Source of the DNA: Clavaria fumosa
Taxonomy: Eukaryota; Basidiomycota; Agaricomycetes; Agaricales; Clavariaceae
NCBI GenBank assembly: GCA_951802425.1
Contig: OX637801.1
Location: forward strand, 2,356,001-2,420,000
Reading direction: 5' to 3'
DNA length: 64,000 bases
Every line of letters begins with the position of its first letter. The first letter of the stretch is position 1. The translations under genes and the position numbers were made by a program. Positions 57,729 to 64,000 of this stretch are shown here, in pieces. The notes under the pieces were generated by a model. It was not told the DNA's origin and searched no databases. It was given only the letters and a program-made list of their open reading frames with translations.

Positions 57729-60088
57729 ATGAGTCTATTGCGCGACGTACTGACGAGGGCAAATCCGCAGGATATCGATGTCAACTTAAGGCTAAAGGCT
57801 TGGGCCATCGCCAAAAATAGCATTCTCCCCGTCGGTACGCCATGCTTGACACAATGCTTCCAATATTCTCACGACGGCCTAGCATGTAAGAAGGTGCATA
57901 AGCGTCGGCGGCCTGACGTCTCGCGTCTTGGAGCACCTAATTGGAGTGATGGCGACCCCTGGGGGATTCTCCATTTCGTTGGATCGCAATCGGCACTGGA
58001 GTCTAACGAAATACCGACAACGGCTGCATGTGGTCATTCTATGAAACTTAACGACAATTCATGCCTTTCTGTCATTCTTTATCACCACGGCCATGAGGGT
58101 TCGAAGCAGGCTGAATATTTCGAGCGTAGTATGACTTCACTCATTCACCTCTTGAAATACCTGAATAACGTAACACCAGCAACCGTGCGAGGGGAGATCC
58201 GTATGTTTCTGCCGAAATCAGAAAGCCTCAGCTCTGTGGATGTCTGGGTAAATCTGTCAGCAAATCGTGCCGAATTTGAAGCTAAATAGCTCTGCCCAGC
58301 TAGTTTCTTACTCAACGAGTTTCGCGAATGCAGTGTCTGCACACTTCCACCTTCAACACGCAAATCTCTGGGAAAGGTCAAAAGGTATTTGTTGTCTGAC
58401 AAGTTTACAATCGACTTACAAGATCGAAGGCGAACGCTTTTCCCGTGGTGTATATAGTTTTGTGAGGATTCTTGTTCTCTTTCTTGCATTGTCGTCAGAC
58501 CAAGCATTCTTTATTCAGCCCTTCGAGTTCGAACCGTTCCCTGAATATGTGGAGGTTCAATGCCCTACCACACAAGTAAGAGGACCCGTTATACATACAG
58601 CACTTTGATATTTAAAGCCTTGCTAGACCCTCTCCTTGGTCCCTTTCCCTCGTACGTGTTCCGCGATTCACCCCGCTTGTGAAACATTTAAAAGGGATCC
58701 AGCTTCGTATGAGTTCCATGAGGTTGGCGGGTTCTCAGGTAGCATCAAGCATCAAGTCCGTGTGAGAATTCAGCGCGCTTCATTCGGCTCTCAAAATGAC
58801 GAGTACGTTCTTCGCATTGCATTAATGCTAAACCATGTCACTGATGCCGATCAGGTTTAAGATCCCCATCCATTTCTCACCTCGCCGCCGTCCCATTCCC
58901 CGACGCATCAATTCGCCTCCTTCCATTCGTTCCCGGCAATCTTGGCCTTATCAGAGAGGCCTGGTCGGTGGCTGGATGGTCACGCCTTTTGGCGGGAGGG
59001 GCCGCTTTCAGGGCGAGATGACAGAAATCGAGGGCTTGGTGCGCCCCTCGCATCTGTGATGCCTTGTTTTGAGCTCATTCAAACCACCAGCTCTGCGTCC
59101 CGTCTCCCGAGGTTTATTGCTCTGGAGAAACCCTCTCCTTCAGCCTTCAGCTCTGGTCCCCGGATGCTAACGCCCTCGATGCTCTTAGTGATCCGAGCTC
59201 CTTTGATGTCATGTTTGTCCACGCGGACATGTACGGCCCCAGCGTCCTGCATCCGAGTAATGCCTCTCGTCACCACCGTCTGTTGCAGAGGCTGTCTCAA
59301 GGACGCGTGTGGAGAGCGGGCGAGGCTCCCTCAGCTTTAGAAGAACCTTTTCGGCAAATCAAAGGGCAAGAGGTTGTAGAGTTGTATACGAAGTCATCGG
59401 CGGGCGTCAAGCCCCACGCATCACCAAAGGCGCGGTCCAGGAATCTGGCATCTTTCGTGCGCAGAGGCCCTCACCCATCCAGATTTCAGCAAGTCTACAA
59501 TGCTACAACGCACTGTGAGTTACTGCATGCTTGCCGAGACGCAGGCTACAAACAAACATCCAGATGAAGAGTCACAAGAACTATTAAACACCCCCAATCC
59601 TTCGTTCGAGAATCTGGATTCGTCATCACAAGAAGGAAATTCGGTCAAGCTAGAGGGAGAGCTTCGACTGCCATTACACTTGAGCCCGAGTTTTCGGTTT
59701 TCTTACATGGGGTTTGTTATGCCAGATCGATCTTTGTCTGGTCGCTCACGTTCCCTTACAGGCGTGAGGTACGAGCATCGAAGGCTTCTCTGAATCATTC
59801 ACTGATGTCCTCGTGAACCCAAAGTACGCGCTGATCATTATCATCAAGCATCCAGACTACGTGCAAATATCTCCCGCGACCCCAGGCGTCGTCGCTGAAA
59901 CACCGATCTGGGTGGTCTCTGGTGCGACCTGCGAGATTGCCACGAGGATCAGAGATTCCGTGTCGCTACCAATTTCTGGAGAGGTGATCGTGGGTGCTAC
60001 ACCAGACATGATCCGCGCATCGACCGTTCGTGGTGTGAATATCGCAAAAGTAACCCCATCAACTAGTCAGGGCGGACTTGATCTGTAG
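57729..60088 (+). CDS. Arrestin-like domain protein (exon limits uncertain)
   Basis: Several exons on the plus strand. Recognisable in order: GSIKHQVRVRIQRASFG, joined over a 52-nt intron (GTACGT...ATCAG, 58802-58853) to FKIPIHFSPRRRP; RGRFQGEMTEIEGL, joined over a 54-nt intron to CVPSPEVYCSGETLSFSLQL; KLEGELRLPLHLSPSFRFSY; KYALIIIIKHPDYVQI; TPIWVVSG. This pattern fits basidiomycete arrestin-fold proteins, which act as cargo or ubiquitin-ligase adaptors at membranes. The first ATG and the exons before 58500 are not settled; 57729 begins a long open frame that may be part of this gene or separate. Confidence 0.5.
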
Positions 60089-60199
60089 CATACCACTTTA
60101 GCAAACATTACGTATGTGAGTTTCTGTCTGTAGATTTCCGTCTCACCCTGTGTGTTTGTATCCCGCTACACAAAGTTGTCCTCGAATATCTCTCCTGAA

Positions 60200-63175
60200 T
60201 CAAGCATTCGCCCTTATCACCATATCTTCCAGCGAAATGGCCCGATAGCCATCACTGTCTGGTGCCCACACCGCATCGTCCAAGATGTACACCAAGATTC
60301 CACCTTTCCCATCCATAGTGCGCGACACACGGAACAGCGGCATCCTCGACGTCTCGTGCGCCTTGCCAGTGGGGAGGAACAACAAGTCATGCGATGATGC
60401 GAAATCCTCCACAATAGAGCGGAAAGTTATCTCTTGGGTACGCAACGGCCGTGGCTTGATAACGTTGATCTTTTCCGTCACGGGTGATGGCAAGCTGACG
60501 CTTTGTGGACGGGGCAGTTGGGTTGACGCGTCCGGCCCCAGCTCGATCGCTTTGTTCATTAGTTGCAGCCCACGCACAAATCCGTTTGCAATGCCTTCCA
60601 TTTTCTGCACGTTTTCTGGGAAAGTCCCCTTCCAAAACTGGTACCACTGCGCCACTTCCTCAAAGTTGACCGTTGGCTGAATTAACCAGAGGTGAAGGAT
60701 CTCCAACCACTTGGGGAAGAATCCAGAAAGCAAAAGCTGGGAAAAGATGGACGGTCGGATAAAGGTCGCCCAGGCAAGCACCCGCTCAAATGGCTGCATG
60801 TCCTGCTTGCGCGGGTTAATCCGGAAATCATTGCGCAACGTTTCGCCTAGCTTGGGCACGACATGCTTGAGTATTATGGCGTCCCATTCACTTGTATCAT
60901 ATAACTAAAGGATTAAGTTGAGCGAAAAACGATATAAAGGAACTATTTTGGTTCTCACATCTCTCCAGGCCTTGATATCGGTCGGTATAGCGTCGCCAAC
61001 CATCCACGCCCGAAGTAGACTTTTCACTTTCCTTCGTGAGTCCCCGATGAAATCCTCTAGTCTCATCCCGACGTGTGGAAGCCACGGAAAAACGACGGTC
61101 TGCAATGTTACTGTAGCATTACGGACGTTCCACTCGGCAACTGCTTTCTGAACCTTAGGAAGGATGAGCTGATCGAGCATGTTGTCCCGGATGAATTCGG
61201 GCAGCACACTTGACCAAGCCTCATAGAGTTGCACGGCAGGACGAGGATCCTGTGGAGCCCAGTCATTGTTGATACATGAGCGAACCCTCGGGAGCCATAT
61301 GTTCCACAGTAGACTATCAAACGGGGTCATCGGTTTCTCACTGGGGCAACATGTCAGAAGGCAGACTGCACTACATACAAGACACGCACGGATCCACAAC
61401 GGGTATAATCGTTACTTGGGCACCGTAGACATCCAACTGGGTTTTTGGTGTCCGATCGAAGTTCGTTAATCTGATGGCTTCCCTCCATGCTTTGAAAATG
61501 GAAACAAATTCCAAAGGTTGCTCAAGCGGTCGCCATTGGGAAACCAGCCGCCGGAACTGTAAAACAGTCAACAGGCTAAAAAGAACGCATGAATACACAC
61601 TGACTGAAGGAGCTATGGCGGCCACAACAATTTCATCGAGGTGATACGTGTCGAATTCTTTAGGAAACTGGCCAGACATGTTATGGATGAGGTCAGTGAA
61701 TGAGTCCAACGTCATTTCATAGCTGGATGCGATTTCCCTAGATTTATTCGCTAGCTCGTCTGTAACCAAGTGTACTTGTTGCAACCGAGATATCACTACA
61801 GAAGCATGTCAATCTCTGACGCAGGCAATGGCAATGGCAAAGGAGAATGTGCGTACGTTCTGCTTCTTCTTCTAGCTTCTTGCTCAATCTGATTTCTTCA
61901 TTGGCAAGCCATTGCTTCCTTTCCTGCACCGCCTTAGCCTCACGGGCAAGGCCTTCGACGTCGCTTTTGCATGAGTCTAATATGAGACGGATGTTGTATC
62001 GGACTTCGGGAATCCGCATGGGATCTGTGGATGGCGTCCAGGAACCCAAGGAAATTTCAGCCAGGGATGAGACTTCTCGAGGCTAAAAGGAGCGTAATAA
62101 CGTCACCCCAGCTCCATGATATGAATGCGAATGGGATACTTACAGTTGCCCCCGTGGCATCGATAATTTGACCGATATTCGGTAACGCAGTGTCTTGTCC
62201 CGCCTCCGCTAGTATTTGCTCGTACGTCTTGTGCTCCGCCTTTACCTTGACTTTTCTTGGTTTCTTCCAGGCATCAGACCGCTCCGGCTTGACCACACCC
62301 GGTTTTTTGCCCTTTCGTGCGCGACCGTCGTCGTCATCCTCGACAGCCTCGCCCCTCCGTCTCGCCTCCGCTTTTGCCTGCTCAGTTCTCTCTCTGAAGC
62401 CCTTGAACGCGAGACCCATCTTCTGCGGACGCAACTTGTTCTCTACTGGCGCGACTATGCCTTCCCCAGTGGCGCCCAGCCCAGTACCAGCTTCCCATCC
62501 CATCTTGGCGAGCATACGCGCTCCAAACGTTCCAGAGAGTTTGCTGAAATGAAGATTCTCCGCCGCAGAGAGCGGGGTGGCCGGACGGCCGGACGATGAT
62601 GAATTTCGTATGAAAGCGCGTTGAGCATGGGCGCCGCCGAAGGCGGTTGGTAGGCTGTCGGATCCCGCAGGGGCGGGGGAGGGCGATGCAGAGAAACCAG
62701 TTGTCGAAGCAGAGACCTCCTCGGTCGAGGACTGGTGATCTGCGTCAATCGCATCCCCAATGTCCACGCGCTCGCCAGAAACGAAGGCAGTTGGTAGGCT
62801 GTCGGATCCCGCAGGGGCGGGGGAGGGCGATGCAGAGAAACCAGTTGTCGAAGCAGAGACCTCCTCGGTCGAGGACTGGTGATCTGCGTCAATCGCATCC
62901 CCAATGTCCACGCGCTCGCCAGAAACGAACTGAGGCGCCTTTGCCCAATCTCGACTCCTTTTGGGTCGGCTCGAGTTTTGGTCCTCATCTTCGTCTCCGA
63001 ACACACCGTATAAAGCGTCCTCTTTGCCGTTTCGCTTCCTGCGTTTGCGTTGGTATGGGTCATCAAAAAGGGCGCGTTCTTCTCGAGCATCTGGATCGAG
63101 GTCCACATCTTCGACGTCTGAACCTATTGAGGAGTCTGAGTCATCCTCAAGAAGACCCCCTTTTCTGCGTGGCAT
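60200..63175 (-). CDS. SPP382: G-patch splicing factor, Spp382/TFIP11 type
   Basis: Exon 1 (63175-62144): acidic N-terminus LLEDDSDSSIGSDVEDVDLD, a 48-residue tandem duplication, and the G-patch (GARMLAKMGWEAGTGLG). Then introns 62143-62084 (GTAAGT) and 61856-61796 (GTACGC), a coiled coil (LAREAKAVQERKQWL), and the GCFC-type domain (PMTPFDSLLWNIWLPRVRS, VQLYEAWSSVLPEFIRDN, MQPFERVLAWATFIRPS). The C-terminus (FRVSRTMDGKGGILVYILDD, AISLEDMVIRANA) stops at 60200. The family activates the helicase Prp43 to take spliceosomes apart. All domains are present. Confidence 0.9.
62646..62933. repeat. 144-bp exact tandem duplication in SPP382
   Basis: Two copies, 62646-62789 and 62790-62933, identical over about 140 bp. 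They add a second 48-residue block (VSGERVDIGDAIDADHQSS onwards) in frame. Confidence 0.95.
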
Positions 63176-63264
63176 GCGAGTGTTGGTCTGAAGTACTGAA
63201 CTCTGAAGTGCTGAATGTTGAGCACATGACCCAACACTTTGATATAAAAAAAGACAAAAACAAA

Positions 63265-63348
63265 GGGCCTGACCGGGAATTGAACCCGGGACCTCCTCGA
63301 ATTCAGGGTTAACCCTAACAAGGAATCATACTACTAGACCATCAGGCC
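63265..63348 (-). tRNA. tRNA-Pro (AGG) with 12-nt intron
   Basis: 84 nt on the minus strand. Acceptor stem GGCCTGA/TCAGGCC, D-arm GGTCTAGTAGTATGATT, anticodon stem CCTTG/CGAGG (one G-T), T-arm GTCCCGGGTTCAATTCCCGG, discriminator C as usual for eukaryotic proline tRNAs. Between the anticodon stems lie 19 nt: a 7-nt loop with AGG plus a 12-nt intron. CCCT in the intron can pair with AGGG at the anticodon. Confidence 0.9.
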
Positions 63349-63441
63349 GGTTATTTACAGTGCCACCACAGACATCGACAATGAATCAAACGTCTCGCGT
63401 CATAGCTTGCGCGGCGTCAGCAGTGGCGTTCAGCTCAAGAC

Positions 63442-64000
63442 ATGGACGCACCCTCCACATCCTCTGGAACAATGGACGAGCGACGAAGGGCTGCTCTGCA
63501 AAGTTACCGTGACGTGTGTATTCACTGTTTGTGCTCTCTTACTTTCGATTTCATTTTAGTTACGCAGAAAATGGTCCAACACGAGACGATAAGTCAGAGT
63601 CTCAAGAACCGTGAGCACTTCGCTTTCAGAGACCTAGGGCCAGTTTTGATTTTATTTGTTTAGTTCGATTCTCTCTCAAGGATCTGGAGAAGGAGTATGA
63701 AAAGACAGAAGAGCACATAAAGGCCGTTCAATCCGTCGGGCAGATCATTGGCGAGGTCATGAAGCAACTTGACGATGAAAGGTGTACGTGCTTGTCTCAG
63801 AAGTCTGGAAACCTCATTAACCAACCCTTTAGTTATTGTGAAAGCCTCCTCAGGCCCACGTTACGTTGTTTCGTACCGGCCCACTCTTCCGGTTGCGAAA
63901 CTCAAAGCAGGCACACGCGTGTCGCTGGACATGACCACTTTAACCATAATGCGTATTTTACCCCGTGAAGTGGACCCTATGGTGTACAAGATGAGCTTAG
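63442..64000 (+). CDS. rpt4: 26S proteasome ATPase Rpt4 (partial, 5' end)
   Basis: Exons 63442-63513, 63568-63610, 63664-63783 and 63833 to the window end; introns GTGTGT...CGCAG, GTGAGC...TTTAG, GTACGT...TTTAG keep the frame. The N-terminal coiled coil ([32 protein letters not shown]), [32 protein letters not shown] and the OB-fold ([19 protein letters not shown]) are those of Rpt4/PSMC6, a subunit of the ring that unfolds substrates. The AAA module is outside the window. Confidence 0.93.

Overview
The window looks like a nuclear contig of a mushroom-type basidiomycete (Agaricomycetes). Host genes carry many short introns of about 52-77 nt with GTRNGT donors. The nearest recognisable relatives of the proteins are fungal (Arp8, Rpt4, a Spp382/TFIP11 G-patch protein, a CON7-type zinc finger, an F-box/RCC1 protein, an arrestin-like protein). 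The retroelements belong to fungal Ty3/Gypsy groups. Species cannot be named from the sequence alone.

Layout. Positions 1-38.5 kb are a nested transposon graveyard. From the left: a truncated minus-strand Gypsy copy (family C, 1-3268) sits in an older plus-strand Gypsy pol (family D, 3269-7072), which is itself broken by a 629-bp solo LTR and a 759-bp hAT-type non-autonomous element. Next is a minus-strand Gypsy of a third family (A, about 7.46-22.06 kb), interrupted by a 602-bp hAT-type MITE and by a complete 7.9-kb chromodomain Gypsy (family B, 10850-18721, TSD ATTCC). Then come a deleted hAT element, about 5 kb of CpG-poor old sequence with a minisatellite, another MITE, a solo LTR of family B, and a full-length family C element (29097-37946, TSD AATTG) inserted in a minisatellite. 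Positions 38.5-64 kb are a conventional gene-rich stretch: a PP1-docking-motif protein, F-box/RCC1, CON7-like, RING, Arp8, a 5'-truncated LINE, arrestin-like, Spp382-like, tRNA-Pro and the start of Rpt4.

The most unusual signal is in family C. Its sequence (LTRs, gag, pol and a third ORF) is packed with short perfect inverted repeats: arms of 6-11 bp, centres of 1-9 nt, spaced every few tens of bases over 8.8 kb. Families A, B and D and the host genes do not show this by eye. Comparing the two copies shows that ancestral hairpins are being worn away by transitions, mostly at CpG, in each copy separately. The same element carries a 703-codon open reading frame of unknown function between the chromodomain and the 3' LTR, directly behind a strong 3' splice site, and an in-frame UGA-CUA between gag-protease and pol.

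A second theme is decay. Most stop codons that break these retroelements are readable as CGA to TGA changes, and the RT active site of family D has changed YLDD to YLDN. This fits CpG methylation damage. All calls come from reading the sequence; no database search was run.
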